Below are positions 1 to 6,552 of a stretch of DNA of 8,825 nt, one piece after another. A program made the translations under genes and the position numbers. Positions within the stretch are counted from its first letter, which is position 1. Every line of letters begins with the position of its first letter. The notes below the pieces were generated by a model that was not told where the DNA came from, ran no database searches, and saw nothing but the letters and a program-made list of their open reading frames with translations. This DNA comes from Bdellovibrionales bacterium (GTDB lineage: Bacteria; Bdellovibrionota; UBA1018), in the NCBI GenBank assembly GCA_018968995.1, contig JAGWZD010000062.1:1-8825 (forward strand), read 5' to 3'.

Positions 1-1507
1 TGGAGGAGGCTTTTGGATTTCGACAGACCCGAAATCTGGAAAACTCGTGGCGCTCGATTTTCGCGAGCGTGCACCAAAAAAATTGGGCCCCATCGGAACG
101 CTGAAAGCCCAGAAACTGAGCCGACGCCTGCAGAATACTCCTCTTGGTGCAGGAGTTCCTGGCTTTGTCGCTGGAATGCAAGAAGTGCATCGCCGCTTTG
201 GAAAGCTTCCCTGGAAGCGCCTTCTTCAGCCAGCCATTCGTACGGCAAAGCAAGGTTTTGCCATCTATCCGGATCTTGCCGAAGCGCTGGCAGATCGTCG
301 TGCGGTTCTCGCACGCGACCCTGATGCCGCACGAATTTTTCTTCATCCCGACCGGAGCCCTAGAAAACTCGGAGAACGGCTGATTCAGAAAGATTTAGCC
401 CAGACTCTAGAGATTCTTGCCGAGGAAGGCGCTGAAAGTTTCTACACTGGGCGGCTTTCGGTGCAGATCGCCTCTTGGCTACGGGCCCAGGGGTCGGCGG
501 TACGCGCTGAGGATCTGCGAAGCTATCAGGTGCTCGAGCGCAAGCCCCTCGTGATGGATGTTTTGGATCATCGATTAGCCGTCATGCCGCTTCCGAGCTC
601 CGGGGGAATTTTGCTGCCTCAGATTTTAAAACTCCTTGAGCCTGAACGAAAAAAGCTCAAGCTTTGGGGACCCCAAGATGAAAAAACCATTCACCGCCTC
701 GCTCAGGCCATGCAACTGGCCTATGCCGATCGGGCCCGGTACCTGGGAGATCCAGGATTCACGAAGATTCCGGAAAAAACGCTCCTCAGTGACGAGTACC
801 TCGATCAGCGGCGCGCTCTTTCTTTTGGCGAAACGGCACTGAAATCTGAACAGGTTTCGCCGATGGATTCAGTTGCACTGAAGAAAATTTCGGAACTTAA
901 CCATGAAAGTTCAGACACCACTCATTTGTCGCTCATCGATGTCGAAGGAAACGCTATCGCCACCACGCAATCCATCAATGGATGGATGGGATCGGGACAA
1001 GTCATCTCTGGAACCGGCATCGTCCTGAATAACACCATGGATGACTTCAGCATCGCTGAGGGTGTTAAAAATCTGTACGGCGCCATCGGATCCAAACCCA
1101 ATCGTATTCAACCTCGAAAAACACCTCTTTCAAGCATGACGCCCACACTAGTGTTTGATTCTCAAAATCCGTTACAGCCCACGCTGGCCATCGGCGCTCC
1201 TGGCGGTACTCGAATCATTACCTGCATTCTTCAGGTGCTGGTCAACCAATGGGTTCATGGAATGCCGCTCAGTGAGGCCATCGCAAGGCCCCGAATCCAC
1301 CATCAATGGATTCCAGATCAGTTGGTTTTGGAAGACCCCGCGCCATCCATGAAATTCTCGGACACACTCTTTCAGGCGCTTCAGACTCGAGGACACCCCG
1401 TGGTGCGTGACGAAGTGCATTGCCGGGTGATGGCGACAGAGCGACAGGGCGATCAGTTGAGCGCCTCATCGGATCCTCGCGATATCGGTGTTGCGATCGT
1501 TCGCTGA
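1..1507 (+). CDS. ggt: Gamma-glutamyltransferase (GGT), 5'-truncated by window edge
   Basis: GGT is a self-cleaving N-terminal-nucleophile hydrolase, usually periplasmic. It removes or transfers the gamma-glutamyl group of glutathione and related peptides. The frame is already open at base 2 and begins inside the conserved GGGF segment, so the gene starts left of the window; the GTG at 47 is internal. The substrate-binding DFRERAP segment follows. The autoprocessing site is DTTHLSLID: the first Thr (codon 917-919) should become the N-terminus of the small subunit and the catalytic nucleophile. PLSSM (Ser-Ser codons 1130-1135) and GAPGGT (from 1193) match the oxyanion and substrate-pocket motifs. 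The stretch from DDFS to PLSSM has the same length as I recall for E. coli GGT, so the lid loop appears to be kept. The visible part (about 501 codons) lacks only the N-terminus and any signal peptide. The stop at 1505-1507 touches the mepA start region, which suggests co-transcription. Confidence 0.95.
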   Translation, partial: GGGFWISTDPKSGKLVALDFRERAPKKLGPIGTLKAQKLSRRLQNTPLGAGVPGFVAGMQEVHRRFGKLPWKRLLQPAIRTAKQGFAIYPDLAEALADRRAVLARDPDAARIFLHPDRSPRKLGERLIQKDLAQTLEILAEEGAESFYTGRLSVQIASWLRAQGSAVRAEDLRSYQVLERKPLVMDVLDHRLAVMPLPSSGGILLPQILKLLEPERKKLKLWGPQDEKTIHRLAQAMQLAYADRARYLGDPGFTKIPEKTLLSDEYLDQRRALSFGETALKSEQVSPMDSVALKKISELNHESSDTTHLSLIDVEGNAIATTQSINGWMGSGQVISGTGIVLNNTMDDFSIAEGVKNLYGAIGSKPNRIQPRKTPLSSMTPTLVFDSQNPLQPTLAIGAPGGTRIITCILQVLVNQWVHGMPLSEAIARPRIHHQWIPDQLVLEDPAPSMKFSDTLFQALQTRGHPVVRDEVHCRVMATERQGDQLSASSDPRDIGVAIVR

Positions 1508-1514
1508 TGAAACT

Positions 1515-1518
1515 AGGA
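1515..1518 (+). promoter_or_regulatory. Ribosome binding site deciding the mepA start
   Basis: AGGA lies 9 nt upstream of the ATG at 1528. The other in-frame ATG, at 1507 and overlapping the ggt stop, has no purine-rich element before it. This favours 1528, which also gives a cleaner signal peptide. Confidence 0.5.
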
Positions 1519-1527
1519 TTTCGAAAC

Positions 1528-2397
1528 ATGAAAAAGCGCAGCATTCTCTGTCTTGCGATCACTCTCGCGGCCTTCATCCCAGTAACCTGGGCCGATGGTG
1601 AAGCCCTCGATAACCCTTGGACTAAAATCAAGAGCCCGGCTTCGGGACAGGCTGAATCGATTGGCGTGCCTTCTGCCGGCTGCCTTCGCGGGGCGCAAGC
1701 CCTCCCAGATCAAGGCCCTGGCTATAAGCTCATGCGTCCCTCTCGCGGGCGCACTTTCGGCCACCCTCGCCTGATCGCCACGATCGAGCAGGTTGGAAAA
1801 ATTTTAGCGACGGCGAAAAAACCGCCCCTGCTGATTGGCGATTTAGGACTGCCTCGAGGCGGACCCACGCTTTCAGCTCATTCCAGTCACCAGACTGGGC
1901 TTGATGTGGACATCTGGTACCTGCGCCACCGGCCCTGGAGAAACCGAAAGAACGTGAGCGTTCGAGAACGCGAGAAACTTCAGGCCACAAAAATGGTGGA
2001 TCGCAAGAAACTTGCAGCCCTTCCGGCATTCGGTAAGGAAGAGCGCGCGGTGCTTCAGCTTTTTGCAGAGAACCCCGAAGTCGACCGCATTCTTGTGAAC
2101 TTCGCCATCAAACGAGAGCTTTGTAAAACGGTGCCGCAAGAGCCATGGATTCGAAAGATTCGTCCCTGGTTTGGCCATGATCATCACTTTCACGTCCGCC
2201 TCTTGTGCAGCCCGAGCGATCGGCTCTGTCGAACAAATACGGATCCCCTACCAGAGGGAAATAGCTGCGACTCTTCGCTAGACTGGTGGTGGAGTGAAGA
2301 GGCCCGCCAAGATGAGGCCAAAAGCACCGACCGGCAGGAGCATCCTGTGATGCCCAACCTACCGGCCGAATGTGCACCTTTAACTAAAGACTTGTAA
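1528..2397 (+). CDS. mepA: Penicillin-insensitive murein DD-endopeptidase MepA
   Basis: This is a periplasmic zinc peptidase of the LAS group that cuts the D-Ala-meso-DAP cross-bridge of peptidoglycan and is not inhibited by penicillin. The 289-aa product starts with a signal peptide (MKKR, a hydrophobic core, probable cleavage after TWA at residue 22). The metal site is complete: HSSHQTGLDVD gives His121 and Asp128, and HDHHFHV gives His222. The preceding LLIGDLGLPRGG block is typical of MepA. Six mature cysteines (52, 199, 227, 234, 247, 282) have nearly the spacing of the three E. coli MepA disulfides, predicting 52-282, 199-247 and 227-234. The C-terminal tail is slightly longer than in E. 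coli (274 aa). The gene follows ggt by 20 nt. An ATG at 1507 is the alternative start. The family call is secure; the exact start is less so. Confidence 0.95.
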   Translation: MKKRSILCLAITLAAFIPVTWADGEALDNPWTKIKSPASGQAESIGVPSAGCLRGAQALPDQGPGYKLMRPSRGRTFGHPRLIATIEQVGKILATAKKPPLLIGDLGLPRGGPTLSAHSSHQTGLDVDIWYLRHRPWRNRKNVSVREREKLQATKMVDRKKLAALPAFGKEERAVLQLFAENPEVDRILVNFAIKRELCKTVPQEPWIRKIRPWFGHDHHFHVRLLCSPSDRLCRTNTDPLPEGNSCDSSLDWWWSEEARQDEAKSTDRQEHPVMPNLPAECAPLTKDL

Positions 2398-2416
2398 GGC
2401 CCGGAGAACAAACTTT

Positions 2417-2812
2417 CTAAGCGGCTCGCGGAAATTCCTTCTCGGGTTTTTCTTCGGCACGAATTCGTCCACGCTCAGTGAAGGCCACCAGCCCAAGCAT
2501 GACTAAACCGGCCAACACATGAACAGAGGCCTGCCCCCCGGTTAGTAAATCGCGATATCCGAAGATCCAAGGTCCGATCAGAAGAACGCCACCTGCTACG
2601 GTGTCTAGCCCAAGATTCGCCCGCACAGACAGAACCTTGAGCATCGAGTAGCGGTAGTTGGTCATCAGGCTGTAAACCAGAATACCAATGCCGACAAATT
2701 GAAAGAGGTTTCTAGCCACATCAATCATCGAGAAATTAAACAAATACGGACAAAGGGCGATCACGAGTCCGAAAACGTAATCGAGTACATTATGAGTTTT
2801 GATTGAAATCAT
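2417..2812 (-). CDS. Small four-helix membrane protein with SPW-type repeat
   Basis: This 131-aa protein has no known function. It has four likely membrane helices at about residues 8-27, 36-52, 69-86 and 96-112, and a charged cytoplasmic-type tail rich in Glu, Lys and Arg. The protein is an internal duplication: LDYVFGLVIALCPYLFNF in the first half lines up with LDTVAGGVLLIGPWIFGY in the second. Each half has an Asp, a small-residue helix, a Pro-aromatic pair and a second helix. This pattern matches the SPW-repeat membrane family (Pfam SPW), named for its Ser-Pro-Trp motif; here it reads CPY and GPW. It is transcribed convergently with mepA (19 bp between stops) and divergently from the FliG-like gene. 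There is no clean Shine-Dalgarno, only a G-rich stretch before the ATG. I am confident it is a real membrane-protein gene and fairly confident of the family. Confidence 0.8.
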   Translation of the reverse strand: MISIKTHNVLDYVFGLVIALCPYLFNFSMIDVARNLFQFVGIGILVYSLMTNYRYSMLKVLSVRANLGLDTVAGGVLLIGPWIFGYRDLLTGGQASVHVLAGLVMLGLVAFTERGRIRAEEKPEKEFPRAA

Positions 2813-2825
2813 GCCCTATCCCACT

Positions 2826-2838
2826 GCATTTTGAATGC
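2826..2838. promoter_or_regulatory. Short inverted repeat in divergent spacer (possible operator)
   Basis: GCATT-TTG-AATGC is a perfect 5-bp inverted repeat with a 3-bp centre. It lies 13 bp upstream of the SPW-type gene and 60 bp upstream of the FliG-like gene. It could be a regulator site, but repeats this short occur by chance. Confidence 0.25.
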
Positions 2839-2862
2839 CGTAACAGCCCTTCAAATGGCCGG

Positions 2863-2892
2863 TTGACTCCTGTGGTAGACCGGGTCAAGAAT
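2863..2892 (+). promoter_or_regulatory. Possible sigma-70-type promoter for the FliG-like/trmJ pair
   Basis: TTGACT (2863-2868) differs from the -35 consensus at one base. After 18 bp comes AAGAAT (2887-2892), four of six matches to a -10 box. Transcription would then start at about 2898-2900, on the ATG at 2899, giving a leaderless or nearly leaderless message. That would fit the missing Shine-Dalgarno. The -10 box is weak, so this is tentative. Confidence 0.3.
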
Positions 2893-2898
2893 CGCCCT

Positions 2899-3291
2899 AT
2901 GACCGCCAAAATTGGCATCGCTGGAGCGTTAGAGCTACTCGAAGGACTGGATTCTGAAACTCGCGAACGCATTCTCGGGGAGATTCAGGCGCAGCAACCT
3001 CAGATTTATGAGCAGCTTCGAGTCGGGCTTTTGAATATTGAAAACCTGCTCTCATTATCGGATGACAAACTCAGAGAACTTCTGGGCGCTATTCCGAAAG
3101 AAAAATGGGCTCGAGCGCTTCGTGCGTGCTCGACCGAGTTTAAAGAGAAGGTCTTGATGAATCTGCCCACGCGCGCTCGAACCGAAATGGAAGAACTCAT
3201 TCAGCTCGTAGGACCTCAACCGCTAGCCGAAGTTCGGCGCATTCAATCTGAAATCGCCCTTGAGGCCCGAACTCGTTTCGAAGGCAAATGA
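2899..3291 (+). CDS. Stand-alone FliG C-terminal-domain protein
   Basis: This 130-aa protein resembles the C-terminal (motor) domain of the flagellar rotor protein FliG. Its second half follows the FliG-C pattern: a helix with ALRACSTEFKEKVLMNL, where FliG has ALKGASEELREKVLSNM; then a TRA helix; then LVGPQPLAEVRRIQSEI, like LGPVRLSDVEEAQQEI; then an arginine-containing end. The first half (LLEGLDSETRERILGEI, then NIENLLSLSDDKLRELL) resembles the preceding FliG armadillo region. The N-terminal FliF-binding domain is absent and full FliG is about 330 aa, so this is not the rotor FliG. The acidic pair and Arg that contact MotA in FliG are not clearly kept, so a motor role is doubtful. The frame is open back to a TTG at 2803, but that start overlaps the divergent gene and the extra residues do not look FliG-like; a GTG at 2869 is also possible. 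The stop overlaps the trmJ start by 4 nt. Confidence 0.8.
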   Translation: MTAKIGIAGALELLEGLDSETRERILGEIQAQQPQIYEQLRVGLLNIENLLSLSDDKLRELLGAIPKEKWARALRACSTEFKEKVLMNLPTRARTEMEELIQLVGPQPLAEVRRIQSEIALEARTRFEGK

Positions 3292-4016
3292 ACAGAATCC
3301 GAGTGGTTTTAGCCGACCCTCGCTTTGCAGCCAACATCGGTCACACGGCGCGAGTCTGCGCCAATTTTGGAGTCACTGATTTTCACGGCGTTTCGAAAAA
3401 TCCAGCGCGCTGGTTTTGGCAAGAGGCCGAAAAAATCGCCGTTGCGCCAGCAGACCAGGTGCTCTCACGTTTTCAAATTCACGCTGACGTCACAGACGCC
3501 GTAAAAGACTGTGATTTTGCCGTCGCATTCACTCGAAGACGCGGCGAGGAGCGCGATCCCGATCTGACTCCTGGCGGCCTAGCTCAGCTTCTCTTAAAAA
3601 CCTCCCCTAAAAAAATTGCTCTTGTTTTTGGAAACGAGGAAACCGGTTTGACTGAAGCCGAAATTCGCCCCTGTGCGCATGTTTGCTTTATCCCCACTTC
3701 ACCGTCGATGTCGTCCATGAATTTGAGTCATGCCGTCTCGGTCACCTTGGGTCGACTCTATGAAGATCTGCATTTTCAAGGTTTCTGGGCTACTGAAGAT
3801 CAAAACTCAGCGCTAGAGCGGGCCCCGGTGGCCGAACTCACGGGACTTTTTCAACACTGGAGAGAATTACTCTTAGCCTCAGGCCTCACTCAAGGAGGTA
3901 ATCCCGAGCGATTATTGCGACGCCTAGAGCGAATTTTTCATCGCTCGCGTCTGAGTTCAAGAGAAGTCAAAATCTTCCGCGGGATTCTTTCGAAAACTCT
4001 GAACCGGATGAGCTAA
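3288..4016 (+). CDS. trmJ: TrmJ-family tRNA (cytidine/uridine-32) 2'-O-methyltransferase
   Basis: This SPOUT-class (TrmH-like) enzyme should transfer a methyl group from SAM to the ribose 2'-OH of tRNA position 32. The 242-aa length is close to E. coli TrmJ (246 aa, recalled). All three SPOUT motifs are visible: motif 1 ANIGHTAR (Asn16, Arg22), motif 2 ALVFGNEETGLT (111-122), and motif 3 IPTSPSMSSMNLSHAVSV (135-152) with the knot-forming MNLSHAV. The C-terminal helices (NPERLLRRLERIFHRSRLS, then EVKIFRGIL) match the TrmJ-specific extension used in dimer and tRNA contacts. This separates it from TrmH and RlmB. The ATG overlaps the stop of the FliG-like gene (ATGA), with GAAGG just before it, so translation is probably coupled. 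The sequence alone does not settle position 32 against other tRNA or rRNA targets. Confidence 0.9.
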   Translation: MNRIRVVLADPRFAANIGHTARVCANFGVTDFHGVSKNPARWFWQEAEKIAVAPADQVLSRFQIHADVTDAVKDCDFAVAFTRRRGEERDPDLTPGGLAQLLLKTSPKKIALVFGNEETGLTEAEIRPCAHVCFIPTSPSMSSMNLSHAVSVTLGRLYEDLHFQGFWATEDQNSALERAPVAELTGLFQHWRELLLASGLTQGGNPERLLRRLERIFHRSRLSSREVKIFRGILSKTLNRMS

Positions 4017-4032
4017 CGGTCTTCAAGCCCCC

Positions 4033-4764
4033 TTATGACAGCTCGAACAGTAAAAAACGACAACCGCTTTTGGACCAAAGCGAAAACGGATCACCGAGTG
4101 CCTTCTCAGAATATAAAGCATCGCCCGCTTGAGCCAAAACCCCGTTGATTTCAAGCTCGCCAGAAATCACTTGGCACCAAAAAAACTTCACCCCGGAAGG
4201 ACAATGCGAGTGATCCTCGGGTGAATTCCAGAACCCTCCAAAAACTCGGGCCTCTTGATAGATCGACACGGCATCCATCGCCGAGGGCCCAGATTTTTGA
4301 CGAGTAGACTCTGGAACCGCCAGGGGCGTGAGGCCGCTTCGAGGCTTTCCAAAGACCCCTGACTTTTGCTCATAAGACGGACGAACGGACTTCTGATCGG
4401 GAAGAATCCAAATCTGTAGGAGATGCACAGGCTCGGTCGAAGACGAGTTGAACTCGCTATGAAGGATTCCTGATCCTGCCGACATTCGCTGCACATCTCC
4501 TGGCCCAATGATCGAGCCATTGCCCATGCTGTCTTCATGACGAAGGGCCCCTTCTAAAACCACGGTGATGATTTCCATATTGTCGTGCGGATGGGGATCA
4601 AACCCCTCACCGGCGGCCACCCAATCCTCATTGATGACTCGAAGGGCTCGATACCCCATCCAGTTTCGGTCTAAATACTGAGAAAACGAGAAGCTATGGG
4701 CTGTTTTCAGCCAACCATGGTCGAAGTGCCCGCGATCGCTGCTTTTTCTGACTTTCCAAGACAT
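4033..4764 (-). CDS. Pirin-family bicupin (YhhW-like)
   Basis: The 243-aa protein has the full bacterial pirin layout. The N-terminal cupin opens with DRGHFDHGWLKTAHSFSF and RVINEDWVA. It contains HPHDNMEI and MSAGSGILHSEFN, giving the metal ligands His58, His60, His102 and Glu104, as in YhhW and human pirin. A degenerate second cupin forms the C-terminal half. Family members bind iron or another metal. E. coli YhhW shows quercetin 2,3-dioxygenase activity in vitro, but the physiological substrate is usually unknown and some pirins act through protein partners. The gene converges on trmJ (16 bp between stops) and diverges from the IMPDH/GMPR-like gene across 75 bp holding a central palindrome. 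No Shine-Dalgarno is evident before the ATG. The family is certain, the function open. Confidence 0.95.
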   Translation of the reverse strand: MSWKVRKSSDRGHFDHGWLKTAHSFSFSQYLDRNWMGYRALRVINEDWVAAGEGFDPHPHDNMEIITVVLEGALRHEDSMGNGSIIGPGDVQRMSAGSGILHSEFNSSSTEPVHLLQIWILPDQKSVRPSYEQKSGVFGKPRSGLTPLAVPESTRQKSGPSAMDAVSIYQEARVFGGFWNSPEDHSHCPSGVKFFWCQVISGELEINGVLAQAGDALYSEKALGDPFSLWSKSGCRFLLFELS

Positions 4765-4795
4765 AGCGCAAACTTAACATTTCTTTGGGGAGACA

Positions 4796-4810
4796 GAAAT
4801 TGGCAATTTC
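4796..4810. promoter_or_regulatory. Perfect 15-bp palindrome between divergent genes (candidate operator)
   Basis: GAAATTG-G-CAATTTC is an exact 7-bp inverted repeat around one central base (4803). It sits in the middle of the 75-bp spacer, about 38 bp from each start codon (pirin 4764, IMPDH/GMPR-like gene 4840). A one-base loop cannot form a useful RNA hairpin, so a dimeric DNA-binding regulator is the more natural reading. No confident promoter boxes could be assigned around it. Confidence 0.5.
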
Positions 4811-4839
4811 CGATTCTTTTGGTACCCCAATGGGCCTCT

Positions 4840-5859
4840 ATGCAAAATCTGACTGCTCTGACCTTCGATGATGTCCTTTTAGTGCCCGCTTACAACCATT
4901 ACGAGTCTCGACGACTGGTAGAGACCGCCGTCACCGACAAAACCAAGAAACTGCAACTCGACGTACCCGTGATCTCTTCAAACATGGACACGGTTACGGA
5001 GAGTGAGATGGCCAATTTCATGGGATCTAAGGGCTGCATGGGCGCCCTTCACCGCTTTTGCACCATTGAGGAAAACGTTGCCGAACTGAAACGGTGCAAA
5101 ACTAAAACTTTCGTTTCAGTAGGTGCAAGTGAGAAGGAACTTTCTCGAGTGGAAGCTTTGCGTGATGCCGGCGCACAATATTTTATTATTGATGTGGCAC
5201 ACGGGCATGCCCGCTACGTCGGAAAAACTTTAAAACGAATGCGCGATATGCTGGGTGAAAACGCCTGCATCATGGCAGGAAACGTCGCTACTTACGCGGG
5301 TGCAGATTACTTGGTGTCGTGCGGCGCCGATATGATCAAAGTGGGAATCGGCGGAGGCTCTGTCTGCTCGACGCGAATTAAAACGGGATTTGGAATTCCC
5401 ATGCTCACTTCTCTTTTGGACTGTAAGCGTTTGGACCGCTCGGTGGTCGCGGATGGGGGCATTCGAACCCCGGGCGATGTCGTGAAGGCGCTAGCGTTTG
5501 GTGCTGACTTTGTGATGATCGGCGGAATGCTTGCGGGCACTCAACCCACTCCAGGCACTGTTCACACCAAAGCCGATGGAACCAAGGTCAAGATGTACCG
5601 AGGCATGGCCAGCCGCGAAGCCCAGGAAGATTTTGTGGGTGGAATGTCGGAATGGAAAACCTCAGAAGGGGTATCCACCGAAGTTCCGTACCGGGAAGAC
5701 CAAGCCGAGATCATCGCAGACATCGTTGGCGGACTACGCTCAGGACTTACCTACGGCGGTGCAAATACGATTCATGAACTTCAACGAAAACTAAACTACG
5801 TTCAGGTCACCCAAGCCGGAAGAATCGAAAGCCTTCCGCACAAGACTCTGAAGAGTTAA
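4840..5859 (+). CDS. IMP dehydrogenase/GMP reductase family enzyme without CBS domains (probable GMP reductase)
   Basis: This 339-aa TIM-barrel protein belongs to the IMPDH/GMPR family. It would either reduce GMP to IMP (GuaC) or oxidise IMP to XMP (GuaB). It shows the N-terminal LTFDDVLLVPAY, SSNMDTV (46-52), DVAHGH (118-123), AGNVAT, the catalytic Cys176 in SVCSTR, ADGGIRTPGD (204-213) for phosphate binding, and the GGLRSGLTYGGA end. The CBS module found inside most IMPDHs is missing. The length and the FVGGMSEWKTSEG flap resemble GMP reductase, which favours guaC. Two oddities: the usual GPGS before the Cys is GGGS, and where GMPR has a catalytic Glu after GMSS this protein has Arg then Glu (GMASRE). 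The EGVSTEVPY segment is intermediate between the two enzymes. The frame is open back to 4696, but that start lies inside pirin; the ATG at 4840 puts the family N-terminus in place. No strong Shine-Dalgarno is seen. Confidence 0.88.
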   Translation: MQNLTALTFDDVLLVPAYNHYESRRLVETAVTDKTKKLQLDVPVISSNMDTVTESEMANFMGSKGCMGALHRFCTIEENVAELKRCKTKTFVSVGASEKELSRVEALRDAGAQYFIIDVAHGHARYVGKTLKRMRDMLGENACIMAGNVATYAGADYLVSCGADMIKVGIGGGSVCSTRIKTGFGIPMLTSLLDCKRLDRSVVADGGIRTPGDVVKALAFGADFVMIGGMLAGTQPTPGTVHTKADGTKVKMYRGMASREAQEDFVGGMSEWKTSEGVSTEVPYREDQAEIIADIVGGLRSGLTYGGANTIHELQRKLNYVQVTQAGRIESLPHKTLKS

Positions 5860-5868
5860 CCTCAAGGT

Positions 5869-6552
5869 TCACGATCGATAAATCGAAGTGTGCGCCGAGT
5901 GCCGAGCGGGATTCACCTGAGAAAGCCACGGGTGCTCTCGCTCAATGGCATCACGAGAGGCACGACCTCGGGCAGCCACCTGAATCGATCCCCCACGAGC
6001 AATTTTTTTTAAATCCAAAAGCGTCTTAGAAATCGCTTCTCGAGTACCAAAGTCATACAGAAAATAATGCTGGGCCTTTTCAGGCTCAAAATCAGCCGCT
6101 TCTAAATTCTGGGGAACCATTTGCGATAGGCTTAATCCATAAAGCTCCATCACTCGTTGAGCTTCAGCGACCCGCTCCGCGGAGCACTCGTAGCCCAAAA
6201 ACCTCACTTGAGGGAAAAAAGCCTCGACCACAAAACCCATCCGCCCATAAGCGGCACCCAAATCCACGACCAGATCTCCGGGCTTTGGTGCCAGATCCTG
6301 CAGAATCCTGAGAATTTCGGCATACGGGGTCTGAAACACCTGCGAGGAAAGATGACCCCATACCTGAGCGCCTAAGGGCCTCGCACCCAGGGCCGCCTCT
6401 ACGGCATCCACCTGAAACCCTAGGGCCAGGTCGATGCCCTCAGAGTCGTGCTTTTCCTGCGAGTAATTTCCAGAAGACTGTGGCAGCTGAGAAAGCTTAT
6501 TCCTGAGCGTGATCGTCGTGCTCCTCGTGAGGTTCCTCGGTATGCCCATCAT
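5869..6552 (-). CDS. Class I SAM-dependent methyltransferase, substrate unknown
   Basis: The core is a Rossmann-type methyltransferase. VVDLGAAYGRMGF (95-107) is the SAM-binding motif I, and FLGYECSAERV (118-128) carries the acidic residue expected to bind the SAM ribose. HYFLYDFGT (162-170) is in the motif IV position. Before the core lies WGHLSSQVFQTPYAEI, and the protein ends HPWLSQV and TSIYRS. I do not recognise the substrate. The start is uncertain. The ATG-ATG at 6552 has a weak AGG upstream and overlaps the preceding membrane-protein gene by 56 nt; its first 18 or so residues look like read-through of that gene's other frame. The next usual start is GTG at 6411, with AGGG 6 nt upstream, giving 180 aa with the whole core. 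The gene probably shares a transcript with the upstream gene, and its stop is 9 bp from the convergent IMPDH/GMPR-like gene. Confidence 0.82.
   Translation of the reverse strand: MMGIPRNLTRSTTITLRNKLSQLPQSSGNYSQEKHDSEGIDLALGFQVDAVEAALGARPLGAQVWGHLSSQVFQTPYAEILRILQDLAPKPGDLVVDLGAAYGRMGFVVEAFFPQVRFLGYECSAERVAEAQRVMELYGLSLSQMVPQNLEAADFEPEKAQHYFLYDFGTREAISKTLLDLKKIARGGSIQVAARGRASRDAIEREHPWLSQVNPARHSAHTSIYRS

Noticed and set aside
977..990. Short ATGG tandem repeat
   Set aside because: It encodes the conserved NGWMGS stretch of GGT just after the catalytic Thr, so it is ordinary coding sequence.
1269..1631. 120-codon open frame on the minus strand across the ggt/mepA junction
   Set aside because: It lies opposite well-conserved GGT motifs and the MepA signal peptide, and its translation has no recognisable domain. 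It is a shadow frame.
2803..2898. N-terminal extension of the FliG-like protein from a TTG
   Set aside because: It overlaps the divergent gene, has no Shine-Dalgarno and does not resemble FliG.
4696..4839. N-terminal extension of the IMPDH/GMPR-like protein
   Set aside because: The extra 48 residues overlap the divergent pirin gene and the spacer. The family N-terminus begins exactly at the ATG at 4840.
5858..5869. AACC-TCAA-GGTT hairpin just after the IMPDH/GMPR-like gene as a terminator
   Set aside because: The stem is only 4 bp and no T-run follows.
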